NCBI GenBank assembly: GCA_024644535.1
Contig: JAHEKX010000003.1
Location: forward strand, 1-64,000
From: Gammaproteobacteria bacterium
Lineage (GTDB): Bacteria; Pseudomonadota; Gammaproteobacteria; Pseudomonadales; Halieaceae
Direction: 5' to 3'
DNA: 64,000 nt
Positions 10,245 through 19,645 of this stretch are shown in pieces. The notes under the pieces were generated by a model that saw only the letters and a list, made by a program, of their open reading frames with translations, made no database searches and was not told the DNA's origin. The position numbers were made by a program, and so were the translations under genes. Positions within the stretch are counted from its first letter, which is position 1; every line of letters begins with the position of its first letter.

Positions 10245-11078
10245 ATGGAACTGTCAACCATAACGCGTTGGAACACCGCCTTCGCTCTGGCTGTAGACGC
10301 GCAAGGTAGCGCCAACTTCTTCCCTGCTCTAACCGCGGCGCTGCGTGACATGCTGCCTTTATCTTATCCACAAGTTTGGTTGTACCACAAAGACCTGCCG
10401 CCTCAAGTGGTCTATCACGACATTCCGAAACACGCGATCCCCGCGCAAATTGACGAGTATCTTGAGGGTCCTTATCGAGAAGACCCTTTTTATCGGGTCT
10501 CGATGGACAGTCCAAAAGGTTCAATTTATCGACTGGGCCGCATCAGTGGTAATTTGCAAGACAGCGTTTACTATCAAACCTATTATGGCGATACCGGTAC
10601 CGTGGACGAGCTGGTATTTTTAAGCAAACTCGATGATGGCAGCGTTATCAACCTCAGCATTATGCGACTACCAAAACAAGGCGAGTTTACCGACAGCGAG
10701 TACCAACTTCTTTATTCTCTTGCCCCCACAGTTTCGGCCTTAATTCGAGCCCATGCCAGAAACCAGCAGTTCGCAATCGACTATCTGATACAACCAGGCA
10801 TTGACTATCAAATCGATCAAGCCTTTAAAACGTTTGGCACCTCATTGTTGTCCGCGCGCGAGCACCAGGTACTTGAACTCATGCTGAAGGGCTACAGTGC
10901 AGAAGTGGGTGCCGAACGACTCAACATCGCCTTAGAAACCTATCGTCGGCACCGTAAAAATCTTTATAAAAAACTCGACATAAACTCTCAAGCTGATCTG
11001 TTCAGCCTTTTTATTGCCTCGTTATCATGCGTAGGAGAAGCAAAAGGCGAGGATCCACTATCCGTTTATATGGTCTAG
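10245..11078 (+). CDS. LuxR-family transcriptional regulator with GAF-like sensor region
   Basis: Predicted DNA-binding regulator of 277 residues. The start at 10245 is chosen because GGGAGAG lies five bases upstream; a start 30 bases earlier would overlap proS. The C-terminal 65 residues form a LuxR/NarL helix-turn-helix (LSAREHQVLELMLKGYS, then ETYRRHRKNLYKKL). The N-terminal 190 residues look like a small-molecule sensing domain with YLEGPYREDPFY, but I cannot name the ligand. No luxI-type synthase is nearby, so quorum sensing is not suggested. It sits 22 bases after proS and 101 bases before the polyamine-synthetase-like gene, which it may control; that is inference from position. Confidence 0.8.
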   Translation: MELSTITRWNTAFALAVDAQGSANFFPALTAALRDMLPLSYPQVWLYHKDLPPQVVYHDIPKHAIPAQIDEYLEGPYREDPFYRVSMDSPKGSIYRLGRISGNLQDSVYYQTYYGDTGTVDELVFLSKLDDGSVINLSIMRLPKQGEFTDSEYQLLYSLAPTVSALIRAHARNQQFAIDYLIQPGIDYQIDQAFKTFGTSLLSAREHQVLELMLKGYSAEVGAERLNIALETYRRHRKNLYKKLDINSQADLFSLFIASLSCVGEAKGEDPLSVYMV

Positions 11079-11153
11079 AAATGCACCAAGCAAAATCACA
11101 CTAACCCATGCAGGGCAATCATGTCTCTTCGCTCGGCCTGCAGTCGCTGAGAC

Positions 11154-11159
11154 TATAAT
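11154..11159 (+). promoter_or_regulatory. Consensus -10 element before the glutamine-synthetase-family gene
   Basis: A perfect TATAAT lies 21 bases before the ATG at 11180, so the RNA leader would be very short (about 14 nt). No -35 match is found at 16-18 bases upstream (GCTCGG region), so the promoter may depend on an activator. A TGCAGG/CCTGCA inverted repeat (11108-11113 and 11137-11142) lies just upstream and is a weak candidate site for the adjacent LuxR-type protein. Confidence 0.5.
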
Positions 11160-11179
11160 GCTTTATAGAATTTTTGGGC

Positions 11180-12520
11180 ATGACCATAGAAACCGACTGG
11201 TTTTTGAAAACCTACCCTAACATTACCACCATTGAAGCGATTATGCCGGATTGCAATGGCATTATGCGCGGCAAATGGGTACCTGTTCAAAAGCTCGAGA
11301 AACTGTTCAGTGGCGACGCAAAGCTACCTAAGTCGGCGTTAAATTTAGACGTGTGGGGACGCGATGTCGAAGAACTCGTCTTCGAATCAGGCGATGAAGA
11401 CGGATTGTGCGCAGCCGTAGAAGGGTCACTGCAGGCAACCCCTTGGTCACCAGGCCAGCGCTACGGCGAATGCCAACTCACCATGTTGAACCAAGACGGC
11501 TCCCCCTATATGGGTGACCCAAGGCAAGTGCTGGAAGCCATAGTCAAAAAATACCATGCTCAAGGTTGGCAACCTGTGGTCGCCGGCGAATTAGAATTTA
11601 GCTTGGTGACACTCGAGCATCAACGACCAGTGCACACCAGCAAAACGCTACCTGGCCAACTCCCCATCGGCGGCAATCTGTATGGCACCGATGTACTGCT
11701 TGAGCACGAAGCCCTGCTTGACGACATACGTCAGGCATGCCAAGTTCAGTCGCTGCCTTTTGATGGCGTGGTTAAAGAATCTGCGCCGTCACAATACGAA
11801 ATCAACATGCGTCATCATGCCGACCCTGTATTGGCGGCTCGTCAAATCCTGCAAATGCGCAGACTCGTCAAAGGGGTAGCCAGTAAACACGGCTTCGTGG
11901 CGACTTTTATGCCCAAACCCTTTATCGGCCAATCTGGCAATGGCATGCACATTCACATGAGTCTGCTTGACCAAGACGACCGAAATTTATTTGATAATGG
12001 CAAGGAACAGGGTTCTGAACTTTTGCAACACGCCATCGCGGGCATGCTGAAGCACATGCGTGATTGCACCTTGATCTTCGCGCCGCACATCAACAGCTAC
12101 CGACGCTTAGAGCCAGGTGTGCATGCGCCTACATACCCTGGCTGGGGCTACGAAAACCGCACCGTCGCCCTGCGCGTCCCAACAGGTGCGAGCAAATCTA
12201 GGCGCATCGAGCATCGCGTCGCCGGTGCCGAAGCCAACCCCTACCTAGTAATGGCCGCGGTACTGGCGGCGGCATGGGATGGATTAGCCAACAAACTCAC
12301 CGCGCCCCCGCCCGTGACAGGCGACGGTTATTTGCAAACAGTTGACCCTTTACCTATTCACATTCACGAGGCGGTAGAGATCTTTTCTGCATCGAACTTC
12401 ATCGCAAAAGAACTAAGCCCTGAGCTCAGACGCCACATAGCACTAACAAAAGAACAAGAAATTTTAGAATTTCGACGTTATATTAGTGCGATGGAATATC
12501 AAACTTACTTGCAATACTGA
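11180..12520 (+). CDS. Glutamine synthetase family protein, gamma-glutamylpolyamine synthetase-like (PuuA/PauA type)
   Basis: ATP-dependent ligase expected to join glutamate to an amine; the sequence looks closest to gamma-glutamylpolyamine synthetases that start polyamine catabolism, rather than GlnA. The 446 residues show GELEFSL (metal ligands), KESAPSQYEINMRHHADP, GNGMHIHMSL, NSYRRLEPGVHAP, ENRTVALRVPTG and RIEHRVAGAEANPYL. The adenylylation loop of GlnA is absent. I chose ATG at 11180 over a TTG six bases earlier; the Shine-Dalgarno is weak. No other polyamine catabolic genes are adjacent, so the substrate is uncertain. Confidence 0.85.
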   Translation: MTIETDWFLKTYPNITTIEAIMPDCNGIMRGKWVPVQKLEKLFSGDAKLPKSALNLDVWGRDVEELVFESGDEDGLCAAVEGSLQATPWSPGQRYGECQLTMLNQDGSPYMGDPRQVLEAIVKKYHAQGWQPVVAGELEFSLVTLEHQRPVHTSKTLPGQLPIGGNLYGTDVLLEHEALLDDIRQACQVQSLPFDGVVKESAPSQYEINMRHHADPVLAARQILQMRRLVKGVASKHGFVATFMPKPFIGQSGNGMHIHMSLLDQDDRNLFDNGKEQGSELLQHAIAGMLKHMRDCTLIFAPHINSYRRLEPGVHAPTYPGWGYENRTVALRVPTGASKSRRIEHRVAGAEANPYLVMAAVLAAAWDGLANKLTAPPPVTGDGYLQTVDPLPIHIHEAVEIFSASNFIAKELSPELRRHIALTKEQEILEFRRYISAMEYQTYLQY

Positions 12521-12524
12521 CCTT

Positions 12525-13391
12525 ATGAAACTGGCGCGCCTTGCTCTAACCGTGCTACTTGCGCTAGCAGTAAATAGCAATGCCATCGAGGCAGACAACC
12601 CTGCGAGCTGCCGGCAGAAAATTAGCGAACTGACCAACGGTGCGAGTGACAGCAAAGCACCGTCGCCCGAATCGATTGAAGTGCTGGTTTGGAACGTTCA
12701 AAAGTTTGAAAACCACTCGGCACTCAGGTGGCTGAAAGAAACTCCTGCGCAAATCATTATGGCGCAGGAGTCTATAGCTTCTATTCAACTGGCATTTGCC
12801 GACGATCTAAATGCGACTCAGGTTTTTTCACCCGGTTATCGTACCTTTAATAACGAGACCTCAGGAGTGGGCATCATAACAAAGTTCGAGACCTTGGTAA
12901 GTTGCGCCTGGCAACACCAGGAACCTTGGTTACTTACCCCCAAAGCCACTTTGGTCAGCGCCTTGCAAACCGGTAAACAGATGATGCTCGCAGTGAACCT
13001 TCACGCTATAAACTTCAGCATCGGCACGCAAGAATTGCAAGATCAAATAGACGCCATTTCTGTAGTAATAGAAGACTACGATGGGCCGATTGTGGTCGCA
13101 GGAGATTTCAACACGTGGTCTAAAGCCCGAACCGAAGTCCTGGAGCGTTTTATATTTAAGCACGAATTAAGTGCGACAAACTTTCAACCAGACCATCGGG
13201 TACGACCCTTTTCATATCCCCTTGATCACATACTGACAAAAAACTTGAACGTACTTGCGGCTCAATCCGAGCGCAGCGAACTTTCTGACCATACTCCTTT
13301 AATAATGACCGTAACTTCAACGCAAGAATTAAATCCTGAATTGGCTTTTAGCCACCCGACTAAAATCGAAAGACCTTTATCCAAAAGATAG
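12525..13391 (+). CDS. Exported endonuclease/exonuclease/phosphatase (EEP) family protein
   Basis: Metal-dependent phosphoesterase fold of the DNase I/exonuclease III/inositol-phosphatase superfamily; substrate unknown. The start at 12525 gives a Sec signal peptide (MKLARLALTVLLALAV to NSNA), so the 288-residue product should be periplasmic or secreted. EEP signatures are visible: WNVQKF, IMAQES (catalytic Glu), VNLHA, GDFNTW (catalytic Asp/Asn) and SDHTPL (catalytic His) near the C-terminus. It begins four bases after the upstream stop and is probably cotranscribed. Confidence 0.82.
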   Translation: MKLARLALTVLLALAVNSNAIEADNPASCRQKISELTNGASDSKAPSPESIEVLVWNVQKFENHSALRWLKETPAQIIMAQESIASIQLAFADDLNATQVFSPGYRTFNNETSGVGIITKFETLVSCAWQHQEPWLLTPKATLVSALQTGKQMMLAVNLHAINFSIGTQELQDQIDAISVVIEDYDGPIVVAGDFNTWSKARTEVLERFIFKHELSATNFQPDHRVRPFSYPLDHILTKNLNVLAAQSERSELSDHTPLIMTVTSTQELNPELAFSHPTKIERPLSKR

Positions 13392-13417
13392 GTACACTTT
13401 TAAGCTCAACGTAAAAC

Positions 13418-14599
13418 ATGAGCACTATTCAATCTATGAGTGATAAACCCCAAATCCGGCCCTTAATGGTAACTCTATTTATAGGCCTACCGCTCCTCGC
13501 TTTAATTATTACCCCGATATGGGCTTGGCATCAGGGCTTTAGCTCCAAGCAGTGGCTGATCGCACTAGCATTTCTGTATCTTAATGGCCTAGCCATTACA
13601 GCTGGCTACCACAGGCTTTGGGCTCACAAAGCCTACCATGCACACCCAATAGTCAGATTTTGGTTTGCAATTTGGGGAGCCGGTGCATTGCAGAACAGTG
13701 TACTCATATGGGCATCTGATCATCGCCGCCACCACCGCCATGTCGACGACAATGATCACGACCCCTATTCTGCGGGTAAAGGGCTTTGGTTTAGCCATAT
13801 CGGTTGGATGCTTCGAGATTACTCGACCAATACAGAGGACTTTTCCAACATTAAAGACCTCCTTCAAGACCCAATTTTACAGTGGCAGCACAAATATTAT
13901 TTGGCAATCACAGTGTTTATGAACGTCGCACTACCCATTGGTATCGGTGTTTTATTGGGCGATATTATGGGTACGTTAATTAGTGTTGGCTTGGTAAGAC
14001 TAGTCATTAACCACAATGTAACCTTCTTTATTAATTCACTGGCCCATTACTGGGGGACTCGCCCCTATACCGAAGCTAACAGCGCCCGCGACAATGGCTT
14101 TTTGGCGTTTTTGACCTATGGTGAGGGCTATCACAACTATCACCACATCTTCCAAACTGACTATCGAAACGGTATTCGTTGGTGGCAATGGGACCCAACC
14201 AAGTGGCTGATTTTTAGTTTAAGCAAGTTAGGGTTGTGTTGGAATTTGGTGCGCGTCGATAACTTCAAAATTCAACGCGCCATTATGGACACCACTTTCG
14301 AGCGAGTGCGTCGCCAACTCGATCACAACCTCAACTGCCCTCTCAAAGATTTGTTCGAACGCGAATATGCAGTATTTTCTGAGTCAGTAAAACAGTGGCG
14401 TGAGCTACAGGCATTGCGCTACGAAAAGCATCGCGAAGCGCTAGGAGAGGCATGGACACAGCGGCGCGCGCAACTTCAAGAGCGGTGGGAACAAACCCAA
14501 CTCAAAGATCAGCTCAAACTACTAGAACTTAATCTTCGCAACCAACACCGCCGAGTGCTATCAATGCTAGAGCAATCTCAAGCTTTGGCCGCTACGTAA
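13418..14599 (+). CDS. Membrane fatty-acid desaturase (delta-9 acyl-CoA/acyl-lipid type)
   Basis: Di-iron membrane desaturase that should introduce a cis double bond into saturated acyl chains. The 393-residue protein has several hydrophobic segments (about residues 15-60 and 170-205) and the three histidine boxes: HRLWAH, HRRHHRH and EGYHNYHH. After the last box about 100 residues form a highly charged, probably coiled-coil tail (RRAQLQERWEQTQLKDQ) that is not part of the catalytic core. The start could also be ATG at 13436; neither has a strong ribosome site. It lies 26 bases after the EEP gene and 22 before gpx. Confidence 0.88.
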   Translation: MSTIQSMSDKPQIRPLMVTLFIGLPLLALIITPIWAWHQGFSSKQWLIALAFLYLNGLAITAGYHRLWAHKAYHAHPIVRFWFAIWGAGALQNSVLIWASDHRRHHRHVDDNDHDPYSAGKGLWFSHIGWMLRDYSTNTEDFSNIKDLLQDPILQWQHKYYLAITVFMNVALPIGIGVLLGDIMGTLISVGLVRLVINHNVTFFINSLAHYWGTRPYTEANSARDNGFLAFLTYGEGYHNYHHIFQTDYRNGIRWWQWDPTKWLIFSLSKLGLCWNLVRVDNFKIQRAIMDTTFERVRRQLDHNLNCPLKDLFEREYAVFSESVKQWRELQALRYEKHREALGEAWTQRRAQLQERWEQTQLKDQLKLLELNLRNQHRRVLSMLEQSQALAAT

Positions 14600-14621
14600 C
14601 CACTGTCACAAAGGAGTTGAT

Positions 14622-15104
14622 ATGACCATCTATGACTATACAGTTCATGACATGCAGGGCCAGGAAGTAAAGCTTGAGCAATACCGTGGCAAAGTACTAC
14701 TTATTACCAACACCGCAAGCAAGTGCGGTTTTACACCCCAGTTCGAGGGCTTAGAGTCAGTGCATCAGAAATATCAAGAGCAAGGTTTAGTGATTTTGGG
14801 ATTCCCCTGCAACCAGTTTGGCGGTCAAGATCCTGGCAGCAACGACCAAATTTTAAATTTTTGCGTCCAAAATTACGGCGTAAGCTTTCCCATGCACGAA
14901 AAAATCGAGGTCAACGGTACCGCCGCTCACCCGCTGTTCGATTACCTAAAACAAGAAGCCACGGGCGCCTTAGGCACGCGTCGAATTAAATGGAATTTCA
15001 CAAAGTTTTTAGTCGGCCGCCAAGGAGAAGTAATAGGACGCTATGCGCCTTTAACCAAACCCGAAGCTTTAGAGCAGGATATACAAGAAGCCCTAGCGCG
15101 CTAG
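14622..15104 (+). CDS. Glutathione peroxidase family thiol peroxidase
   Basis: Reduces hydrogen peroxide and organic or lipid hydroperoxides. The 160 residues carry the peroxidatic Cys35 in ASKCGFTPQF, GFPCNQFGGQ (with the catalytic Gln) and WNFTKFLV (Trp/Asn). Cys81 in NFCVQNYGVSFP matches the resolving cysteine of yeast Gpx3-type enzymes, so thioredoxin rather than glutathione is the likely reductant. A clear ribosome site AAGGAG precedes the ATG. It directly follows the desaturase, which suggests a role in protecting unsaturated lipids (inference). Confidence 0.9.
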   Translation: MTIYDYTVHDMQGQEVKLEQYRGKVLLITNTASKCGFTPQFEGLESVHQKYQEQGLVILGFPCNQFGGQDPGSNDQILNFCVQNYGVSFPMHEKIEVNGTAAHPLFDYLKQEATGALGTRRIKWNFTKFLVGRQGEVIGRYAPLTKPEALEQDIQEALAR

Positions 15105-15106
15105 GG
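15091..15106. other. Perfect 16-bp palindrome over the gpx stop codon
   Basis: CCCTAGCGCGCTAGGG reads the same on both strands and contains the gpx stop. It lies between the convergent gpx and prfC genes and could act as a weak bidirectional transcript end, but no T-run follows on either strand. Confidence 0.3.
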
Positions 15107-15119
15107 CAGACGATTCACG

Positions 15120-16703
15120 TTAATGCTCACGCGTCGCACGGAACACAATATCTGGGTAGCGTTCTTGCATGAGGCTCAAGTTCACTCGGGTGGGCGCTAG
15201 ATAGGTCAGGTGCCCGCCTCCGTCGACCGACAAATGATCTTCAGCCTTTTTGCGAAATTCCTCTAGCTTACGAGGGTCTTCTGCCTCTATCCAGCGCGCC
15301 GTATAAACGCTCACCGGTTCGTAAATGGCTTCGACTTTGTATTCGTCTTTTAGGCGAAACGCTACGACATCAAACTGTAATTGCCCCACCGCGCCCACAA
15401 TCAAATCAGATGATCTCAAAGGCGAAAACACTTGAGTCGACCCCTCCTCCGACAGCTGCTGCAACCCTTTTTGCAGTTGCTTCGCTTTCATCGGATCTTT
15501 TAAACGAATACGACGGAATAGTTCTGGTGCAAAGTGAGGAATACCCGTGAATTGTATAGATTCACCCGCCGTGAAGGTGTCGCCCAACTGAATGGTTCCA
15601 TGATTATGCAAACCAATAATATCACCAGCACAGGCCTGCTCGACCAGAACGCGATCGCCTGCTTTAAAGCTGACGGCATCGGCAATACGCAACTCTTTAC
15701 CCAAACGTACGTGATGCATCTTCATACCTTTGGTGTACTGGCCCGAGCAAACCCGCAAAAATGCGATGCGGTCTCGGTGCTTGGGGTCCATATTCGCCTG
15801 GATCTTAAATACAAATCCAGAAAAGTTCGGCTCTTCGGCAGCCACTGTGCGCACAGTCGTCTCGCGAGCTTGGGGTTTGGGCGCCCACTGGACAAAATCA
15901 TCGAGCATTTCGCGCACACCGAAGTTAGCAAGAGCGGTGCCAAAATAGACCGGGCTTAAGCGGCCCGCCAAAAACTCCTCCACGGAAAACTCGTGGCTCG
16001 CGCCTCTAACCAGGTCAATGGTATCGACAAAATCATCGTACTCGTCGTCTAGCAAAGCACGTGCTTCGTCTGAGTCTAAGCCTTGAATACGCTCATCGGG
16101 GTGCAAAGTGTGGCCGTGGCCCTGCTTAAAGCAATGAATCGTGTCGGTATATAGGTTATAGACACCTTTAAAATATCGGCCCATCCCAATGGGCCAATTG
16201 ATGGGTGCTCCCTGAATATTAAGGACCTCCTCAATTTCGTCGAGCAATTCAATCGGATCGCGAATATCCCGATCAAGTTTATTCACAAAGCTGAAGATGG
16301 GGGTATCGCGCAAGCGACACACATTCATTAACTTGATGGTGCGATCCTCCACCCCTTTCGCACCATCAATCACCATCAGCGCTGAATCCACCGCTGTTAG
16401 CGTTCTGTAGGTATCCTCAGAAAAATCCTCGTGCCCCGGGGTATCCAGTAGGTTTACCGTGCGGTCGTGATAGGGAAACTGCATCACCGACGATGTCACC
16501 GAAATACCGCGCTCTTGCTCCATAGTCATCCAGTCCGAGGTCGCATGCGGTCCGCGCTTACCCTTTACCGACCCCGCTACTTGTATTGCGCTACCCAACA
16601 GCAGCAGCTTCTCTGTAATAGTGGTCTTACCCGCGTCGGGGTGAGAGATAATCGCGAAAGTTCGTCGATTAGCGGCCGAGGCCGGCAGGGAAATATCAGA
16701 CAT
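15120..16703 (-). CDS. prfC: Peptide chain release factor 3
   Basis: Translational GTPase that recycles RF1/RF2 from the ribosome after peptide release. The 527 residues show the G1 motif SHPDAGKTT, the switch II motif [17 protein letters not shown] (G4) and the C-terminal elongation-factor-like domains ending in [12 protein letters not shown]. The length matches E. coli RF3 closely. Transcribed convergently to gpx, divergently from the two-component pair. Confidence 0.97.
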   Translation of the reverse strand: MSDISLPASAANRRTFAIISHPDAGKTTITEKLLLLGSAIQVAGSVKGKRGPHATSDWMTMEQERGISVTSSVMQFPYHDRTVNLLDTPGHEDFSEDTYRTLTAVDSALMVIDGAKGVEDRTIKLMNVCRLRDTPIFSFVNKLDRDIRDPIELLDEIEEVLNIQGAPINWPIGMGRYFKGVYNLYTDTIHCFKQGHGHTLHPDERIQGLDSDEARALLDDEYDDFVDTIDLVRGASHEFSVEEFLAGRLSPVYFGTALANFGVREMLDDFVQWAPKPQARETTVRTVAAEEPNFSGFVFKIQANMDPKHRDRIAFLRVCSGQYTKGMKMHHVRLGKELRIADAVSFKAGDRVLVEQACAGDIIGLHNHGTIQLGDTFTAGESIQFTGIPHFAPELFRRIRLKDPMKAKQLQKGLQQLSEEGSTQVFSPLRSSDLIVGAVGQLQFDVVAFRLKDEYKVEAIYEPVSVYTARWIEAEDPRKLEEFRKKAEDHLSVDGGGHLTYLAPTRVNLSLMQERYPDIVFRATREH

Positions 16704-16909
16704 ATTTAGGGTATCGTTTTTTGGCTATGCATTTTAGGGGCGCAATTTTCGCCGATGTCAGCAACTTACACAACAACCCATATCGGGCGACTTTTCAACA
16801 AAAAGCCACAAAGGGTCTGTCGCGGCTCTAAGTGAGAGTGATTTGAGCATAGACACACATAGCACTTTCCGCGCTTCTATCGGTATACTTGTCGGCAACG
16901 GAGACAAGT

Positions 16910-18169
16910 ATGCCCCATCTTTCCAAGATTCATTTAAATCAACTTTTTATCGTTAGGGCCCTGGCCTTAGTCGCTTTTGCTTTGGGGCTATTTTATTTCG
17001 CTGCCACCACACCCGATTCTAATGTCATTACTGGAAGTGCGGCAGCGCTTGTTGTCATCGCCACCATAACTGCAATCAGCGCTTGGTACTACCGCGAAAA
17101 TCAAGCGGTGACAGATTTGCAGCTATCGCAACAAATTGCAGTCGACATCTTAGGCTGGAGCTTTCTTATGTACTTAACGGGAGGAGCCAATAACCCCTTT
17201 ATTTCTTATCTATTGGTACCCGTAATTATTAGCGCCGCCGTACTGCATCAAAAATTCACGGCAATCATGGCGCTAGCGGCTTTACTGGCGTACAGCTTAC
17301 TCTTGCATTACCACCTACCCTTTAGTCCGGTGTCGCCGGCCATGAGCAATACAGCGATGCACGGCGCAATGAGTAATCCGCATATTTTAGGCATGTGGTT
17401 TAACTTCGCGTTTAGCGCAGCACTCGTTGTACTCGTTGTAAGTCGCATGGCTCACGCCATGCGTCAACGCGAACAAAAAGCTGCCGAGTTGCGCGAAAAC
17501 AGTCTGCGCAACGAACAGATACATGCAATTGCCACCATGGCAGCAACCACCGCACATGAACTGGGTACACCCTTAAATACCCTGAGCCTTTATGCGGACG
17601 AACTTAAACACCTCTGCGAGAGCAAACCCGAAATTGAAAAAATACTTAATGCAATAGAAGAGCGGCTCGACCAATGCGGACAGATTACTCAAAAATTAGC
17701 CAATCGAGCAGAAATAGACAAACTGGGCTCTCAGTCTAGTCAGCTCGTTCAGCCCTGGCTTGAAGCAGCGATCGCGCAATGGAAAAACAAACGTCCCGAG
17801 GCGAATATCACGACCACAGCCGACGCCAACAGTGCTAGCGCGTCGATAAGTATCGACCAAACTTTAGCACCTGCCATAGAGAATCTATTCAATAACGCCA
17901 TTCAAGCTGGCAGCGAATCGATTGAAGTCCGCCTTAGCAGCGACCAGCACGAAGTTCATATCGCGATCCGAGACTACGGTTCCGGCATTCCCCACGAAAT
18001 ACTCACACAGATTGGGAAAACCGTTATTCAAGACTCGACTTCGGGCCTTGGAATAGGCTTGATGCTGTCACACGCCACCATTAATAGACACGGTGGGCGC
18101 TTGCTACATCAACAGCCGTCCGAGGGCGGCACTATCACTACGGTAATCTTACCTCGAGAGGCTCTATGA
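16910..18169 (+). CDS. regB: Redox-sensing histidine kinase, RegB/PrrB/RoxS family
   Basis: Membrane sensor kinase that responds to the redox state of the respiratory chain. The start at 16910 is preceded by GGAG six bases upstream; an upstream TTG frame is not needed. The 419-residue protein has about six N-terminal membrane segments (residues 12-178), the quinone-binding heptapeptide GGANNPF (91-97), the H-box AATTAHELGTPLNTL with His216, Cys256 in LDQCGQ at the position of the redox-active RegB cysteine, and a HATPase domain with IENLFNNAIQAG and GLGIGLMLSHATI. The regA-type partner starts four bases later. The symbol is by homology. Confidence 0.9.
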   Translation: MPHLSKIHLNQLFIVRALALVAFALGLFYFAATTPDSNVITGSAAALVVIATITAISAWYYRENQAVTDLQLSQQIAVDILGWSFLMYLTGGANNPFISYLLVPVIISAAVLHQKFTAIMALAALLAYSLLLHYHLPFSPVSPAMSNTAMHGAMSNPHILGMWFNFAFSAALVVLVVSRMAHAMRQREQKAAELRENSLRNEQIHAIATMAATTAHELGTPLNTLSLYADELKHLCESKPEIEKILNAIEERLDQCGQITQKLANRAEIDKLGSQSSQLVQPWLEAAIAQWKNKRPEANITTTADANSASASISIDQTLAPAIENLFNNAIQAGSESIEVRLSSDQHEVHIAIRDYGSGIPHEILTQIGKTVIQDSTSGLGIGLMLSHATINRHGGRLLHQQPSEGGTITTVILPREAL

Positions 18170-18173
18170 CCCC

Positions 18174-18701
18174 ATGCAGAAAGTATTGATCATTGACGAC
18201 GATGCAAACTTTGCAGAAACTGCGGGCCGCGCTTTCCAGCGGCAGGGTTTTGATACGGCGTTTGAGTGCTCAGCCGAACCCGCGCTGACCAAAGCATCGT
18301 CTTGGCGCCCTGAATTCGTATTGCTTGACCTTAATTTAGGCGATACCAATGGGTTGACCTTATTGCCGCAATTGCTCGATATATTAGGCGAGGCCGCCAA
18401 AATCGTAATCCTTACCGGCTATTCCAGTATCGCCATAGCTGTTGAAGCGACGCGAATGGGTGCTCATGATTACCTGTGTAAGCCGACCAAATTACAGGAC
18501 ATCATTGCCTGTTTCACCGGTCAAAAACCTTCTGCTGCCGAAGTTCCAGACCAACCACCGTCGGTCGAGAGGCTCAAGTGGGAGCATATACAAAGAATCT
18601 TACAAGAGCACGACGGCAATATATCGGCAACGGCACGCGCCTTGAACATGCATAGGCGCACACTGCAACGCATGCTTGCTAAGAAACCGGTGGCTCGTTA
18701 A
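18174..18701 (+). CDS. regA: Response regulator, RegA/PrrA/RoxR family
   Basis: Partner of the upstream sensor kinase and a global regulator of respiration-linked genes in related bacteria. The 175 residues contain a receiver domain with acidic pocket DDD (8-10), phospho-acceptor Asp52 in [11 protein letters not shown], Thr and Lys switch residues (LTGYSS, CKPTKL), and a Fis-type helix-turn-helix at the C-terminus ([20 protein letters not shown]). The start lies four bases after the kinase stop. Its stop overlaps the convergent lipB stop by four bases. Confidence 0.92.
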   Translation: MQKVLIIDDDANFAETAGRAFQRQGFDTAFECSAEPALTKASSWRPEFVLLDLNLGDTNGLTLLPQLLDILGEAAKIVILTGYSSIAIAVEATRMGAHDYLCKPTKLQDIIACFTGQKPSAAEVPDQPPSVERLKWEHIQRILQEHDGNISATARALNMHRRTLQRMLAKKPVAR

Positions 18702-19354
18702 CCCTGCGGGACGGCTAGCAAAGCGCTCGACAGTTCGCTCTGAAGTTGTTTGCCAATCGACCAAAAATCGAGCGATGCATGGGGGCATTCCCTCTGAATC
18801 GATGTCACTGCCATACCTTGGTACCCACACGGATTAATGCGAGAAAAGGGCTCTAAATCGCAGTTCACGTTCAAACTCAAACCGTGAAAAGTGCAACCTC
18901 TTCTCACCCGCAAGCCCAAAGCTGCTATTTTCCTGCCTTGGACATACACGCCGGGCGCATTGGGATCAGCTTCTGCCAGCAAGCCAAATTGATCAGCCAA
19001 AAGATCAACTATGGCGCCCTCTATAAGCGACACCACTTGCCTGACGCCCACTTTACGCCGTTTTAAATCGACCAGAAGATAAACCACTAATTGTCCGGGT
19101 CCATGATAGGTCACCTGGCCACCCCGATCGGTCTTGACCACAGGAATATCACCGGGCGCGAGAATGTGCTCGGCTTTACCCGCCTGACCTTGCGTAAAAA
19201 CTGAAGGATGCTCCAACGCCCATAGCTCATCGGGGCTGTCCGCCAAGCGGCTATCAGTAAATAAGCGCATGGCGGTATAAGTTTGACCATATTCGGCCCT
19301 ACCCAAGACTTTATGAAGAATAATAGACGACACACCAAGCTCTATAAGTGACAA
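18698..19354 (-). CDS. lipB: Octanoyl-[acyl-carrier-protein]--protein N-octanoyltransferase LipB
   Basis: Transfers octanoate from ACP to lipoyl domains, the first step of lipoate synthesis on 2-oxoacid dehydrogenases. The 218-residue protein shows [17 protein letters not shown], the catalytic Lys142 in GRKIAALG and the acyl-accepting Cys176 in NPCGYQG. It follows the ybeD-type gene by 12 bases. Its stop codon shares bases 18698-18701 (TTAA) with the stop of the convergent regA. Confidence 0.96.
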   Translation of the reverse strand: MSLIELGVSSIILHKVLGRAEYGQTYTAMRLFTDSRLADSPDELWALEHPSVFTQGQAGKAEHILAPGDIPVVKTDRGGQVTYHGPGQLVVYLLVDLKRRKVGVRQVVSLIEGAIVDLLADQFGLLAEADPNAPGVYVQGRKIAALGLRVRRGCTFHGLSLNVNCDLEPFSRINPCGYQGMAVTSIQRECPHASLDFWSIGKQLQSELSSALLAVPQG

Positions 19355-19366
19355 ACAATACGCGCA

Positions 19367-19636
19367 TTAAATCACCATATTCACCAAGCCAGAGCCCATT
19401 AACTCTTTGTGCATAGCAGACAATTGAGGCTCACCCGTCGCCGTAATGGTAATGGTGAGAGAACAAAAAGTTCCCTCGCGACTGATTTTGCGTGCAACAC
19501 TATGACGATCAAAGCCAGGGGCATGGGTTTCCACAATCTCGAAAATTGTTGTTTCAAAATGATCACATTGTCGCCCCAAAATTTTCACTGGATACTCGCA
19601 AGGGAATTCAATCTTAGGTGGTTCTGGCTGACTCAT
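19367..19636 (-). CDS. ybeD: YbeD/DUF493 family protein
   Basis: Small ferredoxin-like-fold protein of 89 residues, usually found between dacA and lipB as here. The family resembles ACT-like regulatory domains but its function is not known. FPCEYPVKILG near the N-terminus and SGLVNMVI at the C-terminus are typical. Gaps are nine bases to dacA and 12 to lipB, which supports one transcription unit. Confidence 0.9.
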   Translation of the reverse strand: MSQPEPPKIEFPCEYPVKILGRQCDHFETTIFEIVETHAPGFDRHSVARKISREGTFCSLTITITATGEPQLSAMHKELMGSGLVNMVI

Positions 19637-19645
19637 GCAACTATC

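Noticed and set aside
10245-11078. Quorum-sensing LuxR interpretation
   Set aside because: The N-terminal part is not a recognisable autoinducer-binding domain and there is no luxI-type gene nearby.
15534-15959. 141-codon plus-strand open frame
   Set aside because: Opposite prfC, no domain or ribosome site recognised.
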